In this document: positions 56,112 to 64,000 of the stretch, piece after piece | Position numbering within the stretch: the stretch's first letter is position 1 | Layout: every line of letters starts with the position of its first letter | Source of the DNA: JACCTU01 sp963788055 | GTDB lineage: Bacteria; Actinomycetota; Thermoleophilia; Gaiellales; Gaiellaceae | Direction: 5' to 3' | Assembly (NCBI GenBank): GCA_963788055.1 | Contig: CAWBFA010000001.1 | Coordinates: 248,001-312,000 of the forward strand | Length of the DNA stretch: 64,000 bases | Position numbers and translations under genes: made by a program | The notes under the pieces: generated by a model | What the model was told of the DNA's origin: nothing | Database searches by the model: none | The model's input: only the letters and a program-made list of their open reading frames with translations

Positions 56112-57067
56112 CGCGAAGCCAGGATAGCAGAGGCGGTTTCGGGGGCTACGTTGCCTCCGGAGACGACGAGCGCAACGCGTTCGTCCTGCTCGTGGGCGAT
56201 CTTCCCGGCGAGCAAGGCAGCCGTCGAGGCAGCTCCGGCGCCCTCGACAGCGAGCTTTGCGCGGCCGTAGAGGAAGCGGAACGCCTCCTCGAGCTCCGAC
56301 TCCGTGACGAGCACGAGCTCGTCGACGCGCTCGCGCACGACCGCGAGCGCATGCGTTCCCGCGAAGGGTGCGTTCAGGCCGTCGGCGAACGAGACGGGCG
56401 CGATCGGGACCGGTCTCCCGGCCTCGACTGCGAGCTTCATCGCCGCCGACGTCTCGGGCTCGACGCCGATCACGCGCACCGCCGGCCGCAGACCCTTGAC
56501 CGCCGTCGCGACGCCGGAGATCAACCCGCCGCCGCCGATCGGGACGACGACGACGTCCGCCTCGACGTCCTCGATCAGCTCGAGGCCCACCGTTCCCTGC
56601 CCGGCCTGCGTGAACGGGTCGTCGAACGGGTGGACGAGGGTGCGGCCGGTCTCCTCGAGGAGCTGCTCGAGGATCTCGAACGCCTCGGTCGGGTCGCGCG
56701 CCTCCTGGTGGACGTCGGCGCCGTAGCCGACCGTCGCCGCGCGCTTCGACGCGTCGGCGCCCTGCCACATCACGAGGAGCGCGTCGATTCCCTCGAGCGC
56801 CGCGCAGTAGGCGAGCGCCTGCGCGTGGTTGCCGGCGGAGATCCCGATCACCCCGCGCGACTTCTCGTCCGGTGTCAGCGAGGCGAGCTTCGTGAGCACG
56901 CCTCGCGGCTTGAACGAGCCGGTGCGCTGGAAGAGCTCCGCCTTCAGGTGCACCTCCGCGCCCGTCAGGCGCGAGAGCGACGCGGACGTGAACGTCGGCG
57001 TTCGGTGCAGCCGGCCTGCGATCGCCTCGCGCGCCCGCACGACGTCGTCGAGCGAGATCGGCGTCAC
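56108..57067 (-). CDS. Threonine/serine dehydratase (PLP, fold type II)
   Basis: 319 residues from GTG 57067 (GTGA overlap with the preceding gene). The PLP-Lys motif is ELFQRTGSFKPRGVLTKLAS, with Lys in SFKPRG. Also present are GVIGISAGNHAQALAYCAAL, the phosphate-binding VVVPIGGGGLISGVATAVKG and KLAVEGAGAASTAALLAGKI. It has only the catalytic domain, without ACT regulatory domains, as in catabolic or IlvA1-like and serine-racemase-type enzymes. Likely deaminates threonine to 2-oxobutyrate, a precursor of propionyl-CoA, which fits the mutase subunit at 62 kb. Confidence 0.9.
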   Translation of the reverse strand: MTPISLDDVVRAREAIAGRLHRTPTFTSASLSRLTGAEVHLKAELFQRTGSFKPRGVLTKLASLTPDEKSRGVIGISAGNHAQALAYCAALEGIDALLVMWQGADASKRAATVGYGADVHQEARDPTEAFEILEQLLEETGRTLVHPFDDPFTQAGQGTVGLELIEDVEADVVVVPIGGGGLISGVATAVKGLRPAVRVIGVEPETSAAMKLAVEAGRPVPIAPVSFADGLNAPFAGTHALAVVRERVDELVLVTESELEEAFRFLYGRAKLAVEGAGAASTAALLAGKIAHEQDERVALVVSGGNVAPETASAILASR

Positions 57068-58761
57068 GTGCGCTGGTATTCGGGCCCGGAGCCGCCTTCC
57101 GGCGGCGTGAGCCGGCCGCCCTTCGCCGTGATCGCGCCGCACTGGACGCAGTTCGACGGGTTCACGTCCACCTCGACCGTCCCGTCGCCGTCGGCCCGGC
57201 CGACCTCGTACACGTGCGCCGGGCACATCTGCACCCAGAGCTCCGCAAGCTCTCGGGGGACCTTCCGTTGGATGCGGATGTGGTTCGGTTGGTCGTCTCG
57301 CGTCTTGTTCCCCGAGAGGAAGACGGACGAGAGCTTGTCGAAGGTGAGCTTGCCGTCGGGGGCGGGGTAGCGCTTTGCACGGTCGGTGACGATCAGCTCG
57401 ACGTCGGCGTCGCGCTCGGTGCGAAACGCGAAAGGCGGGAGCTTGCCGCGCGTCGCGGTCATCATCCCGGCGAGTGCTCCGCCGACCCAGAAGCCTCGGC
57501 TGAACGCAGGCCGCATGTTCTTCACCTGCTCGAGGTCCTGCCAGATGTAGCTGTCGCGCACGGCACGGTCGTACGACTCGAGAGCGCCCGGCGTCGCAGC
57601 GGTCCGTCCTCGCTGGAGCGCCTCGAACGCCGTCTCCGCCGCGAGCCGGCCCGACTCGATCGCGTAGTGGATCCCCTTGAGGGCCGGAACATTGACCATC
57701 CCGACGCCGTCGCCGCACAGAAGCAATCCTGGCGCGTGCAGCTGCTTCGGCAGCGCGAGGAAGCCGCCCTCGGGAATCGTCTTCGCCCCCCACTCCACAC
57801 GCTCGCCTCCGGCCAGGATCTTGCGCACGAGGCCGTGGGTCTTCAACTCCTGCAGGACGTCGTGGACGGAGAGCTCTGCGTCGCGGTAGTCGAGTCCGAC
57901 GACCATGCCGAGCGCGACGTGGTCCTCTCCCATCGGATAGATGAACGAGCCGCCGAACTCGCGGTAGCGAGCGCCGCCCCGCAGCGGCCAGCCCATCGTG
58001 TGGATCACGCGGTCGAGCGGCTTCGCGACGCGCCAGATCTCCTTCACGCCGAGCGCCCACACCTGCGGGTTGTCGCCTGCGAGGTCGAAGCGCTCGATCG
58101 CGGCCCCGGTCAGGTGTCCTTGCGTTCCTTCGGCAAGCACCGTCACTCGCGCGACGAGGTCGGAGCCCGGCTCGAAGTTCGGGAGCGGCTCGCCCTCGCG
58201 GCCTCGTCCCTTGTCTCCGGTGCGGACGCCGACGACGCGGCCGTGGTCGACGAGGAGCTTCGTCGCAGAGGTCTCCGGCAGGATCATCGCGCCCCCTTCC
58301 TCCGCCTGTGCCGCGAGCCAGCGGCCGAACTGCGAGAGCGACGCGACCCAGTTGCCGTCGTTCTTCATCGTCGGAGGCGTCGGGATGCGAAACGCGGAGC
58401 CGGCGGTGAGGAAGTAGACGGACTCGCCCTCCACCGGGCCGAGCAGCGGGAGGTCGTCGAGTTGCTTGCGCCCGCGGAAGAGCCGCCGGAGGCCGCGCGG
58501 GTTGACCACGGCGCCGGAAAGAAGATGTGAGCCGGGCTGCTTGCCCTTCTCGAGCACGGCGACGGGCACCTCGCCGAGCCGCGCGCGGACCTCGGGCGCG
58601 TCGTCGAGCAGCTGGCCGAGGCGGATCGCGCATGCGAGCCCCGCAGGCCCGGCGCCGACGATCAGCACGCCGACGTCGATCCGCTCGTCGGGCGGGTCCG
58701 TCGGCGGTCCGACCGCCTCGTCGATCGAAAACGGCGGTGGGTAGTCCGCGGGGCGCGTCAT
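57064..58761 (-). CDS. Electron transfer flavoprotein-quinone oxidoreductase
   Basis: 565 residues; passes electrons from reduced ETF to the quinone pool. FAD-binding Rossmann motif is IVGAGPAGLACAIRLGQLLD; other family motifs are KGKQPGSHLLSGAVVNPRGL, IHTMGWPLRGGARYREFGGS and LLLCGDGVGMVNVPALKGIH. The C-terminal ferredoxin-like domain has MCPAHVYEVGRADGDGTVEV and NPSNCVQCGAITAKGGRLTP, then PPEGGSGPEY. The usual cluster pattern is C...CxxCxxC; here the last Cys is Ile (CVQCGAI), leaving three Cys. It is coupled to etfA (four-base overlap), so function in fatty-acid or amino-acid oxidation is likely. The altered cluster site is a point of interest. Confidence 0.9.
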   Translation of the reverse strand: MTRPADYPPPFSIDEAVGPPTDPPDERIDVGVLIVGAGPAGLACAIRLGQLLDDAPEVRARLGEVPVAVLEKGKQPGSHLLSGAVVNPRGLRRLFRGRKQLDDLPLLGPVEGESVYFLTAGSAFRIPTPPTMKNDGNWVASLSQFGRWLAAQAEEGGAMILPETSATKLLVDHGRVVGVRTGDKGRGREGEPLPNFEPGSDLVARVTVLAEGTQGHLTGAAIERFDLAGDNPQVWALGVKEIWRVAKPLDRVIHTMGWPLRGGARYREFGGSFIYPMGEDHVALGMVVGLDYRDAELSVHDVLQELKTHGLVRKILAGGERVEWGAKTIPEGGFLALPKQLHAPGLLLCGDGVGMVNVPALKGIHYAIESGRLAAETAFEALQRGRTAATPGALESYDRAVRDSYIWQDLEQVKNMRPAFSRGFWVGGALAGMMTATRGKLPPFAFRTERDADVELIVTDRAKRYPAPDGKLTFDKLSSVFLSGNKTRDDQPNHIRIQRKVPRELAELWVQMCPAHVYEVGRADGDGTVEVDVNPSNCVQCGAITAKGGRLTPPEGGSGPEYQRT

Positions 58762-59718
58762 CCGCCGCGGCGTTCGCGGACGAGCGTGGTCAGCTTCGGG
58801 ACGACCTGATGGACGTCGCCGACGACGCCGAAGTCAGCGAACTCGAAGATCGGAGCGTTCGGATCCTTGTTGATCGCGATGATCGTGCCCGAGCTCTGCA
58901 TGCCGACCTTGTGCTGGATCGCGCCGGAGATCCCGCAGGCGACGTAGAGCTTCGGCGCGACGGTCTTCCCGGTCTGGCCGATCTGGGTCGAGTACGGGTA
59001 CCAGCCCGCGTCGACGACAGCCCGCGTCGCGCCGACGGCGCCGCCGAGCGCCTTCGCGAGCTCCTCGACGAGCGTGAAGTTCTCCGGGCCGCCGAGCCCT
59101 CGACCGCCGGCGACGATGACGTCCGCCTCCTCGAGGTTCGGGCCTTCGCTCTCCGCGTGCGCCCGCTCGATCATCGTCGCGGCCTTCGAATGCTCCTCCA
59201 GCTCGACCGTAACGTCCTCGACCTGCGCGCTTCCGCCCGTCTCGGCGGGGTCGAACGTGCCGGACCGGAACAGCGCGAGCTTCGGGTCCGTCGCTCCAAC
59301 CGACGTCGACGAGAACGGAGTCGCCGAGCGCAGGACGCTTTCCGACGAGCCTCCCGTCCTGCTCCGCAAGATCGGCGAGGTCCCAGTTGAGGCCGGCGTC
59401 GAGGCGCGCCGCGAGCCCTGCCGCAACGTCTGCCGCGAGCACCGATGCCGCGAAGAGCACGGTGTCGAACCCCTGGTCGCGAACGAGCGACGCGAGCACG
59501 TCGACGCGCGGCTGCGGCAGCGGTGCGTCGAGCGACGCGTCGTCGGCGACGAAAACCTTGCTCGCGCCGTAGTTCCCGGCCTGTTCGGCGAGCGCGCGGA
59601 CGCCCGACCCGACGACCACTCCAGCCGCGTCGCCGAGCTGCGCTGCCTTCGCCAGCACACCGAGCGCGCCCTTCTGGATCTCGCCGTCGTGGTGCTCCAG
59701 GAAGACGAGCGTGCTCAC
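58758..59718 (-). CDS. etfA: Electron transfer flavoprotein subunit alpha (one frameshift)
   Basis: Starts at ATG 59718 (MSTLVFLEHHDGEIQKGALG). After RPALGDSVLVDVGWSDG (about 59305) the frame breaks and continues as DPKLALFRSGTFDPAETGGS. The C-terminal FAD-binding domain is intact: VIVAGGRGLGGPENFTLVEE, GATRAVVDAGWYPYSTQIGQ, TGKTVAPKLYVACGISGAIQ and HKVGMQSSGTIIAINKDPNA. Repaired length is about 319 residues. With EtfB it shuttles electrons from acyl-CoA dehydrogenases to the quinone oxidoreductase encoded next. Confidence 0.94.
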
Positions 59719-60470
59719 AGCAGCCGCTTCTCGGCGAGGAACTCGACGATCTGCGCGGCCGCGCTGCCGTCGTCCTCGATCTTCGTCGTGTCGCCGCGGG
59801 GCGGTGGGTCGCTCAGCGCGAGCACCTCGGTCTTCGCACCCGCTTCGACGCCGAGGTCGGCGAGCGTCATCGTCTCCTGCGGCTTCGACTTCGCGCCCAT
59901 GATCCCCTTGAGCGACGGATAGCGCGGTTCGTTGATCGCGTCCGAGACCGCGACGACCGCGGGAAGCGGTGCCTCGATCACGTCGTAGCCGAACTCGGTC
60001 TGCCGTTTCCCGCGCGCCTTCCCGTCGGCGACGGTCAGCTCGGCGACCTGCGAGATCACGGCGCGGCGCAGCCGTTCGGCGACTGCCGACCAGAGCACCG
60101 CACCGTCCGCGTCGGCGGCCTGCTGGCCGAAGAGCACGAGATCCGCCTGCTCGCGCTCGAGCACCGCAGCAAGCACGCGGCTCGTGCCGACGAGGTCTGC
60201 GCCCGCCGCCGCGTCGTCGGTGACGAGCACTGCGCGGTCGGCGCCCATCGCGAGGGCCTTGCGAAGCGCGTCGACGGCTTTCGCCGGGCCCATCGAGACG
60301 AGCACGATCTCACCGCCCCCCGCCGCGTCTTTCACCCGAAGCGCCTCTTCGACCGCGTGTGCGTCGAACGCGTTCAACGCTCCCTCACCCGAGCGGTCCA
60401 GCCGCATGGTTGCGCGGTCGATGCGCTTGGTACCTTCCGGCACTTGCTTGATGCAGACTGCGATCTTCAT
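59715..60470 (-). CDS. etfB: Electron transfer flavoprotein subunit beta
   Basis: 251 residues from ATG 60470 (MKIAVCIKQVPEGTKRIDRA). Family motifs: NAFDAHAVEEALRVKDAAGG, LVLFGQQAADADGAVLWSAV, and ISDAINEPRYPSLKGIMGAK (read here as AVSDAINEPRYPSLKGIMGA). It contributes the AMP-binding site. First gene of the etfB-etfA-ETF-QO operon, with four-base overlaps throughout. The upstream divergent M23 peptidase gene is on the other strand. Confidence 0.95.
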   Translation of the reverse strand: MKIAVCIKQVPEGTKRIDRATMRLDRSGEGALNAFDAHAVEEALRVKDAAGGGEIVLVSMGPAKAVDALRKALAMGADRAVLVTDDAAAGADLVGTSRVLAAVLEREQADLVLFGQQAADADGAVLWSAVAERLRRAVISQVAELTVADGKARGKRQTEFGYDVIEAPLPAVVAVSDAINEPRYPSLKGIMGAKSKPQETMTLADLGVEAGAKTEVLALSDPPPRGDTTKIEDDGSAAAQIVEFLAEKRLL

Positions 60471-60526
60471 CGAGCCGTGGCACTCTAATGAAGGCACCCC
60501 GCCCGGAAACGCGAAACCGCTCCCCG

Positions 60527-61405
60527 ATGCGCCGCCTCCTCGCACCTGTTGTCCTCGCCCTCGTCGCCGGGCTTGCTGCTGCGTCGGCGCCCGGTTCGAC
60601 AGAAGCGAAGGTGCCGCAGCTGATCTTCCCCGTCGTCGGCAAGGCGACGTACTTCAACGACTTCGGCTCACCGCGCGGGCAAGGGCGGCACGAGGGAAAC
60701 GACATCATGACGACGTGGCGGTCGCCCGCCGTTGCGGTCGAAGCGGGCAAGGTCAAGTTCCACACGACCTCCCCGCGAGCGGGCTGCATGCTCTACCTGT
60801 ACGGCGTGAGCGGCACGACGTACATCTACATCCACCTGAACAACGACCTCACCGCCAAGAACGACAACAAGGGCAAGTGCGTCTCCGGCGGGTCGTACTG
60901 GAAGGATCTGAAGGACGGTGCGCGGGTCGTCGCGGGTCAGCCGATCGCCTACAACGGCAACTCCGGTGACGCCGACGCGGCGGTCTATCACCTGCACTTC
61001 GAAGTGCATCCGGCCGACGGGGCGGCGGTCAGCCCGTTCGCGTACCTGAACCGAGCGAAGAAGCTGCTGTTCCCGGTGCAACCTTCGTCGAACTTCACGG
61101 CCGCGCTGCGCGGCAAGGTCGTCGCCGCCGACGGCGTGACGCGGTCGCTGACGTTGATGGTCGACCGCTTGCAGTCCTGGCCCGGCGGGCTGCGGGTGAC
61201 GGACCTGAAGCGGACAGTCGAGCTGTCGGTTCCGCCGAGCGTCGTGATCTCGAACCCGCTCGGCGCGCTGATCGGGTCGGCTCAGCTCGCGGCGCTGAAG
61301 AAGGGCCAGTCCGCGGTCGCCTGGACGGCGAAGGCGCCCGCGACGATCGAGGCCGCGCTTGGCACGCCCTTGATGCTGGCGACCGAACGCCTCGTGCTCG
61401 GCTGA
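60527..61405 (+). CDS. Secreted M23-family peptidase-like protein
   Basis: About 292 residues from MRRLLAPVVLALVAGLAAAS (signal peptide); an upstream ATG at 60488 would only add a polar tail. The LytM domain shows FNDFGSPRGQGRHEGNDIMT (metal His and Asp as HxxxD) and AVYHLHFEVHPADGAAVSPF (HxH). The zinc-site residues of M23 endopeptidases are therefore retained. The core SPAVAVEAGKVKFHT is typical, but the central region YIYIHLNNDLTAKNDNKGKC is more elaborate. A C-terminal beta domain (LRGKVVAADGVTRSLTLMVD) may bind cell wall. Likely cleaves peptidoglycan cross-bridges outside the cell. Confidence 0.85.
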   Translation: MRRLLAPVVLALVAGLAAASAPGSTEAKVPQLIFPVVGKATYFNDFGSPRGQGRHEGNDIMTTWRSPAVAVEAGKVKFHTTSPRAGCMLYLYGVSGTTYIYIHLNNDLTAKNDNKGKCVSGGSYWKDLKDGARVVAGQPIAYNGNSGDADAAVYHLHFEVHPADGAAVSPFAYLNRAKKLLFPVQPSSNFTAALRGKVVAADGVTRSLTLMVDRLQSWPGGLRVTDLKRTVELSVPPSVVISNPLGALIGSAQLAALKKGQSAVAWTAKAPATIEAALGTPLMLATERLVLG

Positions 61406-61406
61406 A

Positions 61407-62180
61407 CTAGCGGCCGGTGAAGCGCGCTTCGCGCTTCTCGACGAACGCCGACAGTCCCTCTTTCGCATCGTCGCTCGCGAAGAGCTCACCGAAGTGATCC
61501 GCCTCGGAGGCGAGGTTGTCGCCGTGGTCGCCCTGGAGGGCGCGGTTCACAGCAGCTTTGGCCGCAGCCAACGCGATCGGGCTGAGCTTTGCGAGCGCCT
61601 GAGCCGTCTCGAGCGACTTCGACATCAGCTCCTGCGGCTCGCAGACGGCGTTCACGAGCCCGCGCTCAAGAGCCTCGGCCGCGTCGACCATGCGGCCCGT
61701 GAGGATCAACTCCTTCGCGAAGCCGATCGTCGTCGCGCGCGCCAGGCGCTGGGTTCCGCCCCAGCCGGGGATGATCCCGAGGTTGATCTCCGGCTGCCCG
61801 AGCTTCGCGTTCGTGGACGCGTAGCGCAGGTCACAGGCGAGCGCCAGCTCGCAGCCGCCGCCGAGCGCGAACCCGTTGATCGCGGCGATCGTGGGCCGCG
61901 GCATCGTCTCGAGCAGTCGCGCCGTCTGGTGTCCCAGCGCACCCCAGGCCTTCGCCTGGGTAACGTCGAGCGCACTCATGTACTTGATGTCCGCCCCGGC
62001 GATGAACGCGCGGTCGCCTGCACCTGTCAGCACGACCACGTGCGTCTCGGGATCTGTCGCGAGTTGTTGCAGGCGGTCGCGCAACTCCGTGAGCGTTGCG
62101 ACGTCGAGCGCATTCATCGCATCGGGCCGATCGACGGTCACGATCGCTACGGCGTCGTCGTGCTCGACGCCGATGCTCAT
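61407..62180 (-). CDS. Enoyl-CoA hydratase/isomerase family protein
   Basis: 257 residues from MSIGVEHDDAVAIVTVDRPD. Crotonase fold: oxyanion-hole segments DRAFIAGADIKYMSALDVTQ and IAAINGFALGGGCELALACD; catalytic Glu positions in KLGQPEINLGIIPGWGGTQR. The ending FVEKREARFTGR is typical of crotonase-type 3-hydroxyacyl-CoA dehydratases. Two bases after the mutase subunit gene on the same strand, so probably one operon acting on acyl-CoA esters. Confidence 0.92.
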   Translation of the reverse strand: MSIGVEHDDAVAIVTVDRPDAMNALDVATLTELRDRLQQLATDPETHVVVLTGAGDRAFIAGADIKYMSALDVTQAKAWGALGHQTARLLETMPRPTIAAINGFALGGGCELALACDLRYASTNAKLGQPEINLGIIPGWGGTQRLARATTIGFAKELILTGRMVDAAEALERGLVNAVCEPQELMSKSLETAQALAKLSPIALAAAKAAVNRALQGDHGDNLASEADHFGELFASDDAKEGLSAFVEKREARFTGR

Positions 62181-62181
62181 C

Positions 62182-62577
62182 TCACGCTGGGACGCCGGCG
62201 CGCAGGAAGTCGACGATCTCACTCGTCGGCGCACCCGGCGTGAAGACGGCGGCGACGCCTCTCCTCTTCAGCTCGGCGGCGTCCTCGGTCGGGATCGTCC
62301 CTCCGACGACGACGAGCACGTCCTCCGCGCCTTGGTCCTTCAGGCCCTCGAGGATCTTCGGGACGAGCGTCATGTGGGCGCCCGAGAGGATCGAGATACC
62401 AACCGCGTCCGCGTCCTCCTGGATCGCGGTCTCGACGATCTGCTCCGGCGTCTGATGAAGGCCGGTGTAGATCACCTCCATGCCGGCGTCGCGGAGTGCG
62501 CGCGCGATGATCTTCGCGCCGCGATCATGTCCGTCGAGGCCGGGCTTGGCGATCACCACGCGGATCTTGCTGGCCAC
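62182..62577 (-). CDS. Methylmalonyl-CoA mutase, cobalamin-binding subunit
   Basis: 131 residues forming a stand-alone B12-binding domain: IRVVIAKPGLDGHDRGAKII contains the base-off motif DxHxxG (LDGHDRG), then VGISILSGAHMTLVPKILEG and VVVGGTIPTEDAAELKRRGV. In two-part mutases of archaea and some actinobacteria this small subunit joins a separate catalytic chain, which is not in this window. It isomerises methylmalonyl-CoA and succinyl-CoA; other acyl-CoA mutases use similar subunits. The start codon is ATG 62577. Confidence 0.9.
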   Translation of the reverse strand: MASKIRVVIAKPGLDGHDRGAKIIARALRDAGMEVIYTGLHQTPEQIVETAIQEDADAVGISILSGAHMTLVPKILEGLKDQGAEDVLVVVGGTIPTEDAAELKRRGVAAVFTPGAPTSEIVDFLRAGVPA

Positions 62578-62591
62578 GGCTGCGCAAGTAT

Positions 62592-63329
62592 ATGGACGTG
62601 AAGCTCAGAATCGTTGGCTGCTCGCCGGCCTGGCCGAACCCGGGCGGCGCGCAGTCGGGCTATCTCGTCGAGACCGACGAAGGCAGGGTGCTGCTCGATT
62701 GCGGGCCGGGCGTGCTCGCGCGGTTGCGTGAGTGGGAAGACTGGCCGCGCGTCGACGCGATCGCGATCACCCACTGGCACCTCGACCACTGGGGCGACCT
62801 CGTGCCGTGGGTCTGGGGCGCGATGTTCGGACCGGCGAGCAAGCTCGAGGCACCGGAGCTCTGGGTGCCGCCGGGTGGCAGGCAACGGCTCGCCGAGATG
62901 GGTGCGCGGCTCGGTCAGCCGGAGATGTTCGAGCAGGCGTTCACACTACGCGAGTTCGAGCGCGAGACGGTGTTCGAGACCGCCGGCATGGAGGTCATGC
63001 CGGTGAAGGTGCTCCACTACAACCTCGACGCGTACGGCTTCCGGGTGTCGGCGAACGGGTCGGTGCTCGCGTACTCGGGGGACAGCGGGCCGGACGCGGG
63101 GCTCACGGAGCTGGCTCGCGACGCCGACCTCTTCGTCTGCGAGGCGACGCTGGCCGACGGCGCGGGCGAGCGCGAGGGCGAGCCGCGAGGCCACCTGTCG
63201 GCCCGCGAGGCTGAGATTGCCTTCCTCGCCTCGGGCGCGAAGCGGCTGCTGCTCACGCACCGACCGGTGGAGCGAGCTCTCGACGGCCGCTTCGAGCAGG
63301 CGAGCGACGGGCTCGAGGTGGACGTCTAG
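62592..63329 (+). CDS. Metallo-beta-lactamase-fold hydrolase
   Basis: 245 residues. The metal-binding motif AIAITHWHLDHWGDLVPWVW (HxHxDH), a later His in VKVLHYNLDAYGFRV, the Asp in VLAYSGDSGPDAGLTELARD and the terminal His in LLLTHRPVERALDG are all present. They place it with RNase Z-like or phosphodiesterase-like MBL proteins (cAMP phosphodiesterase/AtsA type). Substrate unknown. It diverges from the mutase operon with 14 bases between starts and meets the transposase tail to tail. Confidence 0.88.
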   Translation: MDVKLRIVGCSPAWPNPGGAQSGYLVETDEGRVLLDCGPGVLARLREWEDWPRVDAIAITHWHLDHWGDLVPWVWGAMFGPASKLEAPELWVPPGGRQRLAEMGARLGQPEMFEQAFTLREFERETVFETAGMEVMPVKVLHYNLDAYGFRVSANGSVLAYSGDSGPDAGLTELARDADLFVCEATLADGAGEREGEPRGHLSAREAEIAFLASGAKRLLLTHRPVERALDGRFEQASDGLEVDV

Positions 63330-63919
63330 GGCAGCCATCCGGGGTCTGACCCCGGCAGCTCGACGGACAGCTCGAGCGCGGCTCGTACGAACTGACGAAA
63401 TCGCGTACCGCCTGTCCACAGGTCGTCTCCGAACAGGCTGAGCACCCACGTCGTGTCGAGCCACTCCGGCCCTGAAGCGAGCCCGATCGTCGCGCGGTAA
63501 CTGCTCCAGACCCAGTCTTCGGGGTTCTCGCACAGACCCGCGCGAACCGGGTTCAGCACGATGTATCGACAGATTTCCTTTGCGTACTCCTCGGAGTCGA
63601 TGACCTTCGAGGCGAATCGACTCGATACGAGGTGCCCGAACCGGGCATGCCGGCGGTTGAACGTCTGCGAGTAGACGCCGCTCATCAGCTGCATTCCCCG
63701 AGAGAGGTCGTCTTCAGGTGTCCAGACCAGCAGGTGGTGATGCGTGGAGAGCTGTGCGTACGCTCGGACCAGCCACCCGTGCTTTTCGCACGTGTAGTTG
63801 AGGATGCGCAGAAGGCGTTGGCGATCCTCGAAGTCGATGAAGAAGGACCCGCGCCCCGTCGCACGCACCCAGACGTGATAGTGGGTTTCGGAAGCCGTGA
63901 TCCGGGGAGGTCGCGCCAC
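63326..63919 (-). mobile_element. RAYT-type transposase (Y1/REP-associated, IS200-like)
   Basis: 197 residues: MARPPRITASETHYHVWVRA, the HUH metal motif LSTHHHLLVWTPEDDLSRGM, the likely catalytic Tyr in MSGVYSQTFNRRHARFGHLV, and VIDSEEYAKEICRYIVLNPV, RAGLCENPEDWVWSSYRATI. This is the pattern of REP-associated tyrosine transposases, single-copy domesticated relatives of IS200/IS605 TnpA that process short palindromic repeats. No tnpB and no complete IS ends are visible. The C-terminal codons contain a perfect palindrome. It shares a four-base tail overlap with the MBL gene. Confidence 0.88.
63339..63355. repeat. REP-like palindrome inside the transposase 3' end
   Basis: CCGGGGTC-T-GACCCCGG, eight perfect pairs around one base, in the codons for LPGSDPG of the transposase. 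GGGGTCTGACCCC-type palindromes are commonly found beside RAYT genes and may be their recognition sites. I found no second copy in this window. Confidence 0.55.
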
Positions 63920-64000
63920 TCGCCGTCACGGTAGATCCGGTCTCAGACTCGGGTGTTCCTCTGCGAACAACTTGTTGCAATGTCGACACAGGTGCGCGCT
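63920..64000. other. Right edge of window, no gene recognised
   Basis: About 80 bases upstream of the transposase start. It contains a short dyad (AACAACTTGTT) that might be part of a promoter or element end. Nothing else can be supported. Confidence 0.35.

Overview
The window is bacterial, very G+C-rich (by eye around two thirds G+C, with strong G/C third positions) and gene-dense. Gene content and order fit an actinobacterium: rpmE-prfA-prmC-tsaC-(glyA-upp)-wecA-like-atpI-like-atpBEFHAG, ftsE-ftsX next to prfB and secA, a long-form hpf, and a MoxR/DUF58/VWA operon. A deep-branching actinobacterial line such as Thermoleophilia/Gaiellales is my inference from the synteny; no rRNA gene is present to prove it.

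Layout. 0-1.3 kb: remnants (a PASTA fragment and the C-terminal end of a tyrosine recombinase) abutting the 3' end of tmRNA (ssrA). 1.4-4.3 kb: a PspC/LiaF-like protein, a PspC-fused histidine kinase and a LuxR-type response regulator, resembling a LiaFSR envelope-stress system. 4.3-8.2 kb: two SMP-30-like beta-propellers (one broken), smpB, and an esterase/ring-cleaving dioxygenase pair. 8.2-17.3 kb: RNB ribonuclease, ftsX, ftsE, prfB (with a programmed frameshift), secA, an unknown gene, hpf, comF. 17.4-24.5 kb: two sugar nucleotidyltransferases, ahcY, a MerR regulator, a cupin, ugd and an LCP ligase. 24.5-30.4 kb: metH, then atpC and atpD. 30.5-43.1 kb: an anti-sigma-like protein, a peptide ABC transporter, a lipoprotein and the MoxR-DUF58-VWA operon, which together separate atpD-atpC from the rest of the ATP synthase operon. 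43.1-48.4 kb: atpG-A-H-F-E-B and two small accessory genes. 48.4-57 kb: alpha/beta hydrolase, WecA-like transferase, upp, glyA, tsaC, prmC, prfA, DUF1385, rpmE, threonine dehydratase. 57-64 kb: ETF-quinone oxidoreductase, etfA, etfB, M23 peptidase, enoyl-CoA hydratase, B12-binding mutase subunit, MBL hydrolase and a RAYT-type transposase.

How the genes work together. ssrA and smpB form trans-translation; prfA, prfB, prmC, rpmE, hpf and tsaC concern translation and its termination; metH and ahcY belong to the methyl cycle; ugd, the nucleotidyltransferases, the WecA-like enzyme and LCP point to a surface polymer; ETF genes, enoyl-CoA hydratase and the mutase subunit point to acyl-CoA catabolism feeding the quinone pool.

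The most novel signal is a three-copy intergenic hairpin element (about 21.06-21.23, 28.78-28.94 and 51.01-51.18 kb). Its core is conserved, while each of several stems has a different sequence in each copy and stays complementary. It sits exactly at stop/start junctions of co-directional genes. The G.U pairs point almost entirely to the strand antisense to those genes.

Caution: more than a dozen genes, including essential ones (secA, atpB, smpB), are split by single-base-type frameshifts. This looks like residual sequencing error rather than mass pseudogenisation. Coordinates of those genes are therefore given as whole-gene spans.
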